Assembly: GCA_028622995.1 (NCBI GenBank)
Contig: JAJQJQ010000012.1
Coordinates: forward strand, 1,674,001 to 1,738,000
Source of the DNA: Panagrolaimus kolymaensis
Lineage: Eukaryota > Nematoda > Chromadorea > Rhabditida > Panagrolaimidae
Length of the DNA: 64,000 bases
Reading direction: 5' to 3'
Part shown: in pieces, positions 49,617 to 62,761 of the stretch
How the letters are laid out: each line of letters opens with the position of its first letter
How positions within the stretch are numbered: the stretch's first letter is position 1
Translations under genes and position numbers: made by a program
The notes under the pieces: model-generated
Seen by the model: only the letters and a program-made list of their open reading frames with translations
The model's database searches: none
Told to the model about the DNA's origin: nothing

Positions 49617-50800
49617 TTACAAAGCTTCTGCTGTTGGATAAACAATTCGATTAGCAATTTCAATTTTGATTTCATTTTCAAGGATATGAATATCACCCAA
49701 ATAACTCGGTGGAACAAAATATTTCATTAAAAAGCAAACGCAAAATTCTCGAAGTTCTTTACAATTTGAAGCAACTGCCATATTTGCATATTGACAGACA
49801 TTATCATCAGATAAAGTTTCAATTAAATATGATTCAATAATAGCCTATAAATTATTTGGAAACTAAAATAAAAATACGCAAAGATAAAACGAACTCTCAT
49901 ATTTGGCATATCATATTTGTCAGCAAATTTGAGGAGTTCAGCTGCGTTTTCATCGGTGATAAATAATTTTATATCGCGTTCATAACAAAATTTAACCGCA
50001 ATTTCAACTATTTCTGCATCGAAATCGGTGATAACGACTTTATTTTCCTTTTCTTCTTTCATTCCTGAACGAAACATGGCTTCAAAAACTGGAGAGCGAA
50101 TAGTTAAAATCCACTTATGGATCTAAAAAAGAGATAAGGAAAATGAAAAAGTATACTACAAATATATATAAAAAAACATACCATCATGTACTCATTTTTA
50201 ACAAAAAGGCTTATATCTTTATCATCTTTTTCCCATAATGCTTGAGTCAATAAATTAGGATTAATGGATGGAGCATTTGTTTTTAAACCTTCTGGTTTCA
50301 AAGCTGCTTCAAGTTGAATGGTCATAATTCCATCAACAAAAAATTTGTTTTCGGAATCAAAAACAAAATCATGCGTACCCAACTTAACTCCCCAACAAGT
50401 TGGTTTGATGTAATCATGACTAATTTCAATATCCTTCGAAGATGATTTGACAGAAATGATAAAATCAGCATTAATTTTCTTTGCATTTGCAAATTTTAAA
50501 CTTAAAAAAGCCCAAAGTTCTTCAGGTTTATCATCATCGATGCCATTGGGAGCTATCATAAGGCCATAGTTAAGTCCAGGAATTTTTGAAGCCGCAAATT
50601 CGGTGCTCATTAAAAATTTTTGTTTTGTTTCTCGTAAAGTTTTTTCATTGATTGACCATTTCATCGCAATTTTGCATTCCATTGCCTATAATATGAAGAA
50701 AAAAATAAGAAAAAAATAAGAAAAAATTTTTAAATTTAAATAAACTTACAAATTTATTATCAAGTGTATTTGGTTCAATTTTATTGAGAATTTGAGCCAT
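49617..50800 (-). CDS. MATH-BTB protein (copy B)
   Basis: Exons 50750-50800, 50182-50685, 49895-50122 and 49617-49844 all join in phase 0, giving 336 residues. MATH (about 20-155) and BTB (about 170-265) domains are followed by a BACK-like tail ending YPTAEAL. Exons 3 and 4 are both 228 bases, as in copy A. The BTB core (MFRSGMKEEKENKVVITDF) is almost identical between copies, whereas the MATH half differs at many positions, a pattern expected if substrate binding diversifies while CUL3 binding is kept. The likely role is a CUL3 adaptor. Confidence 0.9.
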
Positions 50801-51341
50801 CTTGCTAAACCTATATGAATATTTCTTAAAGAATGGTTGAATCAAATTTTTCTATAATGAACTTTTTTTAAATGATAAATAAAGATCACAGATCACTGCA
50901 TTATTATCATGGAAATGGCAGAGAGATTCCGCCTTAAAGCAAATTTTCACGCGTGATTCTTTGTTTTCATATCCTAAGAATTCTATAAATAAACAACAAC
51001 TTCTTACTCGTAAACAAATTTTGATAAGTTAAAGTGCACTTTTTAAGAATTGGTTTCATAGCAAATTAAATTTAAAATCAAATTCAGCAAAAAGAACCAC
51101 ACTAAACGCTGCTAAAAGCGATTCAGGAGTAGAATTTTATAGTTCACTTTTGTTAATTGATTTGATCAATTAATTAAACCACATAATTATCCATGAAGAG
51201 ATTTCATTTTTAATGAATCCCAAATTTGCATTTTTTACAGTTTCTTTATTATTAATTGATTGAATGTTATTTTTTAATATTATTTTTAATATAATTGCTT
51301 TTTTTAAACTTTGATAAACATATTTACATAAAAAATCTTTA
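50801..51341. other. Intergenic
   Basis: No gene is seen. It should hold the promoter of MATH-BTB copy B and the 3' end of the SPATA7-like gene. Confidence 0.5.
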
Positions 51342-53181
51342 TTATTTATCTAAATCCTCTCTATCAAGACTTGCTTCTCTACCATAATGTTTTTGATTAT
51401 AAAGGCTATCATAACTAATTTGATTATTATCTCGAAGGTTGAGTTGTTCTTCCAATTCACTCGATGATGAAAGTCGATATGCACCCGGGGTGGTTGTCGT
51501 TTTATAATAATCTAAGCTGAAATAAGGAAAAACTTTTGATTAATTTGTTGATTTCAATAAAAATTGTACTTAGAAAAGAAAAATTGAAATATTCATAACT
51601 AAATGATAGATAGGAAGAAGTAACGAAATAAAACTAAAATAAATGTTTGAAAAGTAAGGAACCTCGCCTGCTTTCAGATAGCAAGGATGATGGCCTTCTT
51701 GAATCTTCTTTTGTTGGTGGCTGCTTCTCTTCTTTAGAATGATGTGAACCACCATTATTTGTTGATGAGGAAGAGCCACTGGATGATGAAGATTCTGATT
51801 CAGATTCAGAATGAGATGCGTCAGTTTTGGATGCTTCAGAATCAGATTTTTCTTCATTTTGTGATTTTAATGCTTCTTTCGAAGATGAAGAAGAAGAACC
51901 AGACGATGAGGAAGAAGCAGACGACATTGATGGTGATTGGGATGGAAGGGAATTGATTCTGAAACGCGTTTGATGATATTTTATTAATTCCAAAATTATT
52001 CTTACTGTGAAGTTTTATCATCAGGAATATACATTTCTGAATCAGCAAAATCAACGGTTGGTGTTCGTTGAGGAATAGCGATTTTGCCATTTTCAAGTGT
52101 AACAACACTTCTTTGCCTTGCTGTTTTGGGTCTTTTAGCTCGACTTGGTGGAGGAGCTGGAGCGGTTTCAGATGTCTTTACTCCCAATTCCGTTAATGTA
52201 TCAAACATAATCATTTCCATTTGGTTCTAAAATTTACTTATGAAAATGTGAAGAAGAAAAAAATGCGAATAAGCTTTACCAAATCCAAATCAGTCCGTCG
52301 CTCAATTTCACGATAAAAACTATCTTTTATTACTCTGAAATCAAAAAATTTAAATTTCTTATTTACTTTTTTAGTTTCAAACCTATCAGTAAAAACACCT
52401 CTTCTTAAAATATCACTTAGCACCGCTTCTTTAAATTCTTTGTATTTTAGTCGATATAAATCCATATTATTTCTCATGGCACTGCTACTTCTTCCATTTA
52501 AAACTGCACTTCCAGCTCTTAACTGATTAACTCTTTGAGGAATAACTGGTTTTGAATCAACTGACCGACTTCCACCATTTGTTAAATGAATACCCGTTAA
52601 AGATCTTGAAAGTTCAAACATTGAATGTGAACTTGGTGGAGGTTTGTTATTAGCTCGATGTAAAGGAGGTTGATATGTTCGAGTATCAAGAATTTTAGCT
52701 CTCACTGAATTTCGATCAAATAATGGACGAGTTGATTTTGTTATTGTTTTTGATGTCGATGGACGAGAAGATGCTGCCGAAGTTGATGGAGTTGTAAGTG
52801 AAGCAAGATTGGACATGGATTTTCTTGCATATGCATTAAATGAACTATTAAGGGATGATGGAATTTGTAAGGATGTATGTTTATGAGCAAGAAAATGAGC
52901 TAATTCTTCTTGACCTCTCCTTAAAATTTAAATTAGTAATAATTTCTAAAGATTTTATTTGTTAACCCCACAACGAAAAAAAACAACCATGTTACTTACC
53001 TCCTCGGTGGATTTGGTGTTCCTTCTAATGATTTTGGTTTTCGATTTGCAAATGGTTTATAATGGGTACTTTTGGGTGAAATAAACATTGATTTTGGTGG
53101 TTTATTATCAATCGTCGATCGAACTTGTGTATGCAAGCGGTAATGATGATGAAGTAATCGTTCAGCATCTTCTCTTTTCAT
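51342..53181 (-). CDS. SPATA7-like protein
   Basis: Exons 53000-53181, 52383-52919, 52280-52334, 52006-52226, 51663-51958 and 51342-51511 join in matching phases to 486 residues. Two segments recall vertebrate SPATA7: the N-terminal HHHYRLHTQVRSTIDNKPPK (compare HYNKILSAKAAVDCSVPVS) and a central AVLSDILRRGVFTDRVIKD (compare VTDEILKLGLFSNRFLERLF). The remainder is low-complexity, including a Ser/acidic stretch at about 345-400. SPATA7 localises to the ciliary connecting/transition zone. A TTTAG three bases before the ATG fits a trans-splice acceptor and decides the start. The acceptor of the last exon (CTTAG at 51512) was picked by phase. Confidence 0.6.
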
Positions 53182-54111
53182 TCGCTAAAGATTAAAAACA
53201 AAATTTTCCAAAGTTAAATTTTTTTTAAATAAAACGAAGCGCAAGTTTCTGTAAAAAAGGTTTTCGATTCTCAAAATAAAAAAAATCTTTCATTTATTTT
53301 ATCCCATTTTCTCAAACTAATAAATTTCCTTGATGGTTGACATTGAAGCGGTGGCGGCAACGGTTTCGGTTTCCATAGGAACGAATACGAACACAGATGA
53401 ATCGAAAGAAACGACAAGCACCTGTCACATACTAATAAATGAAAGAAAGAAAAAAAGTATAATCTTTTTCTCTCTGCTTTTGAAGCAGCATTTCTCTTTT
53501 CTTTTCTTTTTTTAGTAAGTAAATAAATAAATAAGAAAGTCAATTATTATATCCATCGTCATCTATGTGTTGTAAAAAAAAACGAAAACACGCTTGTAAA
53601 GTTTTTAAGAAGAGAAAGAAAACTTTAAATACTTATAAACACGCAAGAAAAATGTGTTTTTTGAAAAATGGCAACATCTTTAAAAATAACTATTAGAAAA
53701 TGAATTTAATTGAAAGCAATATTTGATACACTTTTCTTTTGATGCACGGAAAATTCCATATTCACTAATAATTTTCGTATGTATGATTAGAACATGGCTA
53801 CATAAACTTTTTTTATGAGCATGTCATCAAAACATTGTCTTAAAAGCCTTATTACATGAAAATGCTAGCGACGAAGTTTTTATAATTGCAGATAGAATAA
53901 AATATTTAAAAAAATTAATTAATTTCCTTCAACTTCTCGTTTTATGAAGAAGAAAAAAATGAATCGAAAAAGAATGCTGAGAAATGCTCCTAGTCTCATT
54001 TTACTTGAATACAGTATCCAAACATGTAAGCGAACGACATACAATTCGCGAATGAAAAACTTTCTCACAGAAAAAATCTCGTTTAGTAAATTTGCTCGCG
54101 TTGAAGACCCT
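53182..54111. other. Intergenic with a repeat
   Basis: No intact gene is seen. The segment 54010-54080 is repeated at 56794-56860. A 36-base stretch rich in CGG/CCG-like triplets lies near 53345-53375. Confidence 0.45.
54010..54080 (+). repeat. Copy 1 of a ~70-bp dispersed repeat
   Basis: This shares TACAGTAYCCAAACATG, an AAGCGA block, a CGCGARTGAAAAA block and CAGAAAAAATC, in the same order and strand, with 56794-56860. Confidence 0.55.
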
Positions 54112-54271
54112 TTGATTAAAGCAAAACTTGATATTGTTAAAAGAAAAATCGGTGAGTTGTTAAGTGATGATTGCCCACTTTGTGGAAAGCGAGCCAAAAA
54201 CCTCGTTGATGAACCATTCATTTTACACCCAAAATGAATATGAAAGAGAAATGAAACAATGGAAAATTTGA
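54112..54271 (+). pseudogene. VPS18 C-terminal fragment (frameshifted)
   Basis: The frame reads IKAKLDIVKRKIGELLSDD then CPLCGKRAKNLVDEPFI. This matches the end of VPS18, where a Leu-Lys-Ala-x-Leu-Asp helix leads to a C-x2-C knuckle and the IDRPFID motif. After PFI the frame hits a stop, but the +1 frame continues with a YERE...QW-type ending like the VPS18 terminus (stop at 54269-54271), so one small indel is present. VPS18 is a core HOPS/CORVET subunit; only the last few dozen residues are here, so this is a dead fragment. Confidence 0.65.
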
Positions 54272-54346
54272 GTTTATGAAAAAATATTTATTATATTATT
54301 GAAATTACAAATTATTATTATACATACAAATAAAAAATATATAAAA

Positions 54347-55301
54347 TTAATCAGGTAATACAGTATTGTGAATAATTTGTTGAAGTTCAGGATGTTTGAC
54401 AAAAACACAATGTTCGAAAGCTTTAGGCTTTTCACCAATTGAAAGTTGAAGACATGGCGTTGAACGATATCTTTCAAGCTTTTCCCAGTCATAAGGATCA
54501 TCGAACTTTATTCCATTTGCATCCATAATTCTTGCAAGTACAACATAAAGACCATCATAATCAGGTGAATCATCAAATTTCCATTTGTCGATAACATTCA
54601 TGATCAAATTATATTGTTGTGGACTTTTTGAAAGGAATGATTGACGATCACTTGTTCGGACACGTAGTTTGAATGAAAAGAAAGAAAGAACCAACCTGAA
54701 TTCCAACACGTACAACAGTTCCCAAAGTTAATGATCCAAATTGTCGTCGAAGAGAGCTTAAATTTTCACCAACCAAAGTCATAACCATGAATCGAGTTTT
54801 TGAGAAGGTGTCAAAACCCATATCGAAGAGAGAACAGAAATGTACACCATTTTTGATCTTTTGCAAGACTTGAATTTCGATATCCAATGAATCAGTACTT
54901 TCAGATTTGATTGCAACAAGTAAGAATTTTCCATCGATAAGTTCATATTCGCCTTTGTGAACGACACCATAACCACCTTTTCCAATAACTTTGTAAACAC
55001 GATAAGTTCGTCCACTTCTTCCTTTGACAATTGTATATTCAATCGAACCTTCAGTTGTTTTATCATTTGTGTATGTATTGTTATTAACAGATTCGCTTAA
55101 GATGGTTGTTGGTTGAAGTTGAGATCCTTCGAGCGTCTTGGATTTTGGTTGTTCTTCCAGCTTCTTTGACTTTGGTTCTTCAAGCTTGTTTAATTTTAAT
55201 TGTTCTTCCAGCTTCTTTGATTTAGGTTCTTACAGCTTCATTGACTTTGGTGCAGGTTCAGAAGGTGGCGGAACAGCAGCAGCTTTCTTAGTTTTCAACA
55301 T
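54347..55301 (-). pseudogene. CK1/TTBK-like kinase pseudogene
   Basis: From an ATG at 55301 the frame stops after 22 codons (TAA at 55230-55232), then continues open through KLEEPKSKK-type repeats into a kinase N lobe. That lobe has IGKGGYGVVHKGEY (glycine loop), LVAIKSES (ATP-binding Lys) and RFMVMTLVGENLSSLRR, the CK1/TTBK hinge pattern. At about 54705 it breaks off; what follows (SKSPQQYNLIMNVIDKWKF, DDPYDWEKL) corresponds to the C-terminal end of a CK1-type domain. The catalytic HRD, DFG and activation segments, roughly 130 residues, are missing. The stop and the deletion make it a pseudogene. Worm genomes carry many such kinases, often sperm-enriched. Confidence 0.75.
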
Positions 55302-55503
55302 TTCTTTGACTTGATTTTGAGACTGACTGAAAATATAAATGCTTTGAAAAAAATTAGATGCAGTAAAAAAAGGAACTATGCAAATTTATAAAAGTTTAAT
55401 TTTTCTTGGGAAAGCAATGCTTTCATTCGATTGAAAATTTTTTTATCTTTCATTCATTCTTAGGCATTGCCGCTTGTGCTGACGACGACTCTTTACTAAT
55501 ATT

Positions 55504-56379
55504 ATGGCGACGAATTCAACTTCAACTACTCCAGAAAATACCGACATTCATGATTATGCTCCTCTTGGAATTGAAATTGGACTTATAAGTATGTTATTTT
55601 TTAATAGCCGGGGAAGGCATTCTTAATGATTCATTGGAAGCATGATACTGTAATGAAATTATCTTTTGCCAAAGATGTTGTTTGAAATTGGGGTTCTTTA
55701 AAAACTATTTATGTTAGTTTTCTACTATGCTTTATTTCAACTATCATTCATTTTTTCAGTATTAGGAATAATAATTTGGGCAATCTTGCGCTATTGTGTA
55801 TTTCGAAATGCATTAAAAGAAAAACATGGTGGACCAACAGAAATTCATATTCAAACAAATGCTGAAATTGACAAACAACAAAATGCTTTCTCTAAAAATG
55901 GTGGACAACCCAATCAAGCAAGAATCTCACGAGAACAACATGAAAAGAATATGGCAAAAATTCGTCGAGTTATTGGTGATGAAGAAGCTGCAAACCTTGA
56001 AAAAGAATTGGATGCTCGTGGATTTGAACTTGATGCAGATGCTGTTGATCGTGCAGTCAAAAAAGGTGGTCCAGATGTTGCAAAAATTATGATGCGGGAA
56101 CGTTGTGGATTTAATGAAGCTGTGAAAATTGCAATCAAGGAACAATCTGCTGCTGCAATGAAAAATGATCCAGAATTTGCTCAAAGAGTTAAAGATGATC
56201 CTGAATTAGCTCAACAAGCCATTGATTCTGGTGCATTCACAAAATCTGAAATGGATAAACTTATTGCTGAAAATGGTGGTGGTGCTACTGCTGCTGCTCC
56301 TGTCGCTGACGGTGCTGCTGCTGCTGAAGGTGGTGATGCTGCTCCTGCTGCTGATGTTGCATCAACTAATAATAATTGA
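55504..56379 (+). CDS. Single-pass membrane protein with Ala-rich tail, unknown
   Basis: Exons 55504-55588 and 55760-56379 join A|TA in phase, giving 234 residues. A short N-terminal segment (1-23) precedes one membrane helix (about 24-44, IGLIILGIIIWAILRYCVF). The long tail is charged and predicted helical, with DEEAANLEKELDARGFELDA and Asp-Pro-Glu repeats (KNDPEFAQRVKDDPELAQ). The last 40 residues are Ala/Gly-rich. The C-terminal side after the helix is Arg/Lys-rich, so the tail is probably cytosolic. No family is recognised. An AATAAA at about 56452 ends the gene. Confidence 0.75.
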
Positions 56380-57147
56380 TATAAACATGAATTTGGATTT
56401 TACATTTATAAAATTTACTGACTTTGTATGTATGTACTTTGTAAAAAAAAATAATAAAATTTTTTTATACAAAATTTTTTGTTTTTTTGATTTGAAGAAA
56501 AAATGCTCTGTTTTGAGTTTTCTGAATTTTTAAATCAATGGTGTTCTTTTTGATGAAAAAATATTTACAAGTTTTGATTAATTTGTTAGAAACCATAAAT
56601 TTGGATTTTCGAATTATGTAATCCATTATTGTGAATTTTATAATTAAAAATTTATAATGCTAGCGTACTTTATTTGCATAAAGAAGGTGAAAAAAACTTT
56701 CACGAAATTGTATTATTAGAAATTCATTTCTTCCAATTTTTGAATAAAGAAAATCCGTAAATTCAAACAATTCCCTCGTTTCAGTCAAGTTAATACAGTA
56801 CCCAAACATGGAAGCGAGAATTACCACCCGCGAGTGAAAAAAATTCAAACAGAAAAAATCATGATTGCATTCTTCAAAGTTTCGTTTTGCACAAACTTGT
56901 TTGGTTTTTGTTTTTTTGAAAAATAATCAGTAAATTCATATTTTCCAAAGTTTATTAACCTCCGTGAATTGCTTTGAGTTATTTTTTGTTTTTATCGTTT
57001 TCATGAATTTATGCTGCATCCTCGCGGTTTTCATATTTTCTTATTATTATCATCTCGTGAAAGTTGCTCCTAGTGTATCCTTGAATTTTTTCCTCTCATT
57101 TTTGAAGAAAATCTCTAAATTCTATTATTTTCAGATTTATTAAGAAC
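56380..57147. other. Intergenic with repeat copy
   Basis: This holds the 3' UTR of the upstream gene, the second copy of the 70-bp repeat, and the promoter of the CDC25 gene. A TTTTCAG 13 bases before the CDC25 ATG is a likely trans-splice acceptor. Confidence 0.5.
56794..56860 (+). repeat. Copy 2 of a ~70-bp dispersed repeat
   Basis: Matches 54010-54080; see that entry. Confidence 0.55.
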
Positions 57148-58215
57148 ATGGATGGCCTCCAATTAACTCCACAAACTCGAGCAATACCAATGGATTTTAT
57201 TGAAATATCACCGCTGCTTGGTCAACTGAATTTCAATTTAACATCAACTCCACTGCCAGAAAAAACTCCAAATGCTCAACTAACTCCATCAATCCGCCAT
57301 GGTTCAAATAAATCTGTTTCATCAACGCCTTTTCAAAGATCAACAATGAATTTTTCTGCTGCACCTCTATTAACTCGAACAACATCAACGAGTATTTTAG
57401 AAGGTGACATTCATAATGATTCAAATTGGCAGCCATGCATCTTGGAGCCGGTAAGTATTCTTAGAATTAACTCAATCATAAGATGCCTTTTTAGTTTTAT
57501 CATCTACCAACAATTGAGAATCCTCAAACTGATTCCGTGGCTTTTCGTTCAATTTCTGCTGAAACTTTATCTCAATTACTCGAACTTCCAAGGAATGAAT
57601 TTGATAGCAAATATATCCTGATTGATTGCCGATATCCGTATGAGTATGATGGTGGACATATCAAGTATGCTATCAACTTCCATGAAAATGATTGTATTCA
57701 AAATTTATTTTATCCTGATAACAATGATGTTTTTGATGAAATGAATAAGAAAATACCAATCTTTTACTGCGAATATTCACAAGTTCGAGGACCTAAAATG
57801 TAAGTTTTGTCTTGCGAAGTTAATGATTCTTATGTCTTCATCTTTTAGGGCTCATGCATTAAGACGTTTTGATCGACGAAGAAATGAACTTCAATATCCT
57901 TATGTTGATTATGAAGAAATGTATTTATTAGATTGTGGCTATAATAAGTTTTATAAACTCTTTAAAAAACAAGTTAGTTTTTTCCTTTCATATTCCTTCG
58001 CCATTTAATCTCTATGTTTTCAGGGATATTGTGCACCTGATCATTATGTTCCAATGAATTGTAAACATTTCGCTAATCATCTCAAAAACTTTCATTTTCA
58101 TCGAAGCCGTTATCAACCAAATCGAAAAGTGAAGCGAACACCTCCATCAAGTCAACACCATTATGAACCAATCCTACTATGTTTCAATGCAGATCAATCT
58201 TTAGAAGGCTTTTAA
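57148..58215 (+). CDS. cdc-25: CDC25-type M-phase inducer phosphatase
   Basis: Exons 57148-57450, 57495-57799, 57849-57972 and 58024-58215 join in matching phases, giving 307 residues. The catalytic rhodanese-like domain spans about 117-250, with the CDC25 signature LIDCRYPYEYDGGHI (142-156) and the C-terminal YPYVDYEEMYLLDCGYNKFY. The active-site loop reads FYCEYSQVRG: Cys193 and Arg199 are kept, but the usual His before the Cys is Tyr. CDC25 removes inhibitory phosphates from CDK1. The protein is short for the family because its N-terminal regulatory part is only about 115 residues. An AATAAA lies at about 58373. Which worm cdc-25 paralogue it equals is not resolved. Confidence 0.88.
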
Positions 58216-60943
<2,728 letters not shown>

Positions 60944-61644
60944 ACATCAAGTTCAACAACTAAAGCGGCCAAAAAAAACATTATTATTTAAAAATTCGTT
61001 TTAGTTTTAATTTGTTTTGTTTTTATTATAAAATTATATAATGTGTTTCTTGTGTCTCTATTAGCATTCATCTTTGCAAAAACTCTTGTTTTTGGACGTT
61101 GTTAGGATCATTAGCCATTATGATCGTATTTATTATCGATAAGGTTTGCAAATGATTAAGATTACTTGAGCTTTATGATTGGATTGCTTTTACAAGAGCT
61201 AACTAAAGGAAGAAGGCTTACATACCATTTCATAGTTGTGGCTTAAAAATAAAGATAAGAAAGACTCTTCTTTTACCGGTTGATATGACCTTTCAAAAAA
61301 ATTCACAACCGCTTTTCTTATTACCAGCCTTTGCATGAAGTCTTAATATTTCCAAACTGTTGATGTTTTAATTATTGTATTAATAAAGTTTGTGCTTTCT
61401 TTAAAATGTTGGCATAAACATTTGTTACAAAGTGAGCCTCGGCAGAACTCAATCATTAAGGAGACGTTAGGCTTAACCAAATCTTTAACAACGACCGCCA
61501 TAACTTTTGCACAGTTCCAACAAGAGTAAATAACACAAAAACACTACCCGTTTGCTTATTTCGTCGCTATTATAATTTCTTGAATATGGTTCGAGCCACC
61601 TTGAGAATTATTTTTTTCACCAAAAATATTCGATAAGCTTGCAA
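60944..61644. other. PABP 3' flank
   Basis: Non-coding. It includes the PABP 3' UTR and ends at the 8-bp target-site copy GCTTGCAA (61637-61644) of the MITE. Confidence 0.5.
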
Positions 61645-62130
61645 TAGGGTGGACCGATCTACCGGTAGATTGAAAAATCGGTAGATCTACCGGTAGATCT
61701 ACCGGTGGATCTACCGGTAGATCTACTGAAATCTACCGCAAGTCCAAAATTCGAAAAGAAAGGGATTTTGAATCAAGGAATACAAAATTAAGGATATAAG
61801 GCTATTTTTGGGCACAAAAATAGGTTTTGCAAACTTTTAAAAAAATTTCAATTTTTCAACAGGGTGGACCAAGCTATTACTTTCCTATCATAAACTCTCC
61901 CCTGTTAAAAAAATTCAAAAATTTTCGGAAATAGAGAAAACATCGTTTTTATGCATTTTAGAACCTGCTAATTCATAACTTTCGCTTAAAAAACTCCGAG
62001 AACGTCTTTTTTTAAATTTTGGTGGCGCGGTAGATTTCGGTAGATTGGAAAATTTTTTCGGTAGATTTCGGTAGATCTACCGGTAGATCTACCGGTAGAA
62101 TCTACTGGTAGATCTACCCGGTCCACCCTA
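61645..62130. mobile_element. hAT-type MITE (486 bp) with palindromic terminal repeats
   Basis: The element begins TAGGGTGGACC and ends GGTCCACCCTA. It is flanked on both sides by GCTTGCAA (61637-61644 and 62131-62138), a perfect 8-bp target-site duplication; both fit hAT superfamily rules (8-bp target site, YARNG-type tip). Each end carries tandem 12-base GATCTACCGGTA units in which GATCTACCGGTAGATC is a perfect palindrome. There is no transposase frame, so it is non-autonomous. The centre (about 61858-61913) holds a smaller inverted pair, AACAGGGTGGACC ... CTCCCCTGTT. Confidence 0.85.
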
Positions 62131-62761
62131 GCTTGCAAACACAGGTTCAGTGCAAAACGCAAACGACATACTTGATTCTTCCGATGCATGTTCCACTATC
62201 AAAAGCATTTAAAAGGATAAATAATAAAATATTTATTTTTAATATGAGCTTATAAGTTTCATACTGTATAAATGTTAAAACTAACAAACATGAATACATA
62301 AAAATGAACAAAGGTGCTGTGATCAAAAATCGAGCAAATAATAAAGTATCCTCTTTCATGATAATATCCTAAAATGAAAATGCATATTGTTAGATAAAAA
62401 GATTGAAAATAAGAATCAAGAGGTATCACAAGTTTTGTTTTATCATTGAATTTAATCAATCAAAAGAAACTTAAAAGACTGTTGACAATTAAACTATTAA
62501 TAATCGATATTAAAGGAGTGAAGATGCTTAGATTTCAAAGGGATAAATGTTGCATCGAATAATGATAAACATAAGAGAGAGAAAAAACCGGCATTTCATT
62601 GATTCAAAGAAATGATACATACAAACAAACAAAAAGACACACAAAATTAATTTTTATAACAAAGTTTATAAACAAACGAACAAAACTAAACTACGACAAA
62701 TAATTATTAGGCTATAGTCGTTTTTGCCACAGTGAAGAGATTTGAAGTGCACATATTTTGA
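62131..62761. other. 3' flank of the ZC3H14-like gene
   Basis: This non-coding stretch begins with the second target-site copy. From about 62648 to 62761 it is the ZC3H14-like 3' UTR, duplicated at about 9646-9756. Minus-strand frames at 62147-62459 are hydrophobic, AT-rich and unsupported. Confidence 0.5.

Noticed and set aside
62147..62459. Overlapping hydrophobic minus-strand frames
   Set aside because: AT-rich, no start or splice context, no family; they lie in the 3' flank beside the MITE.
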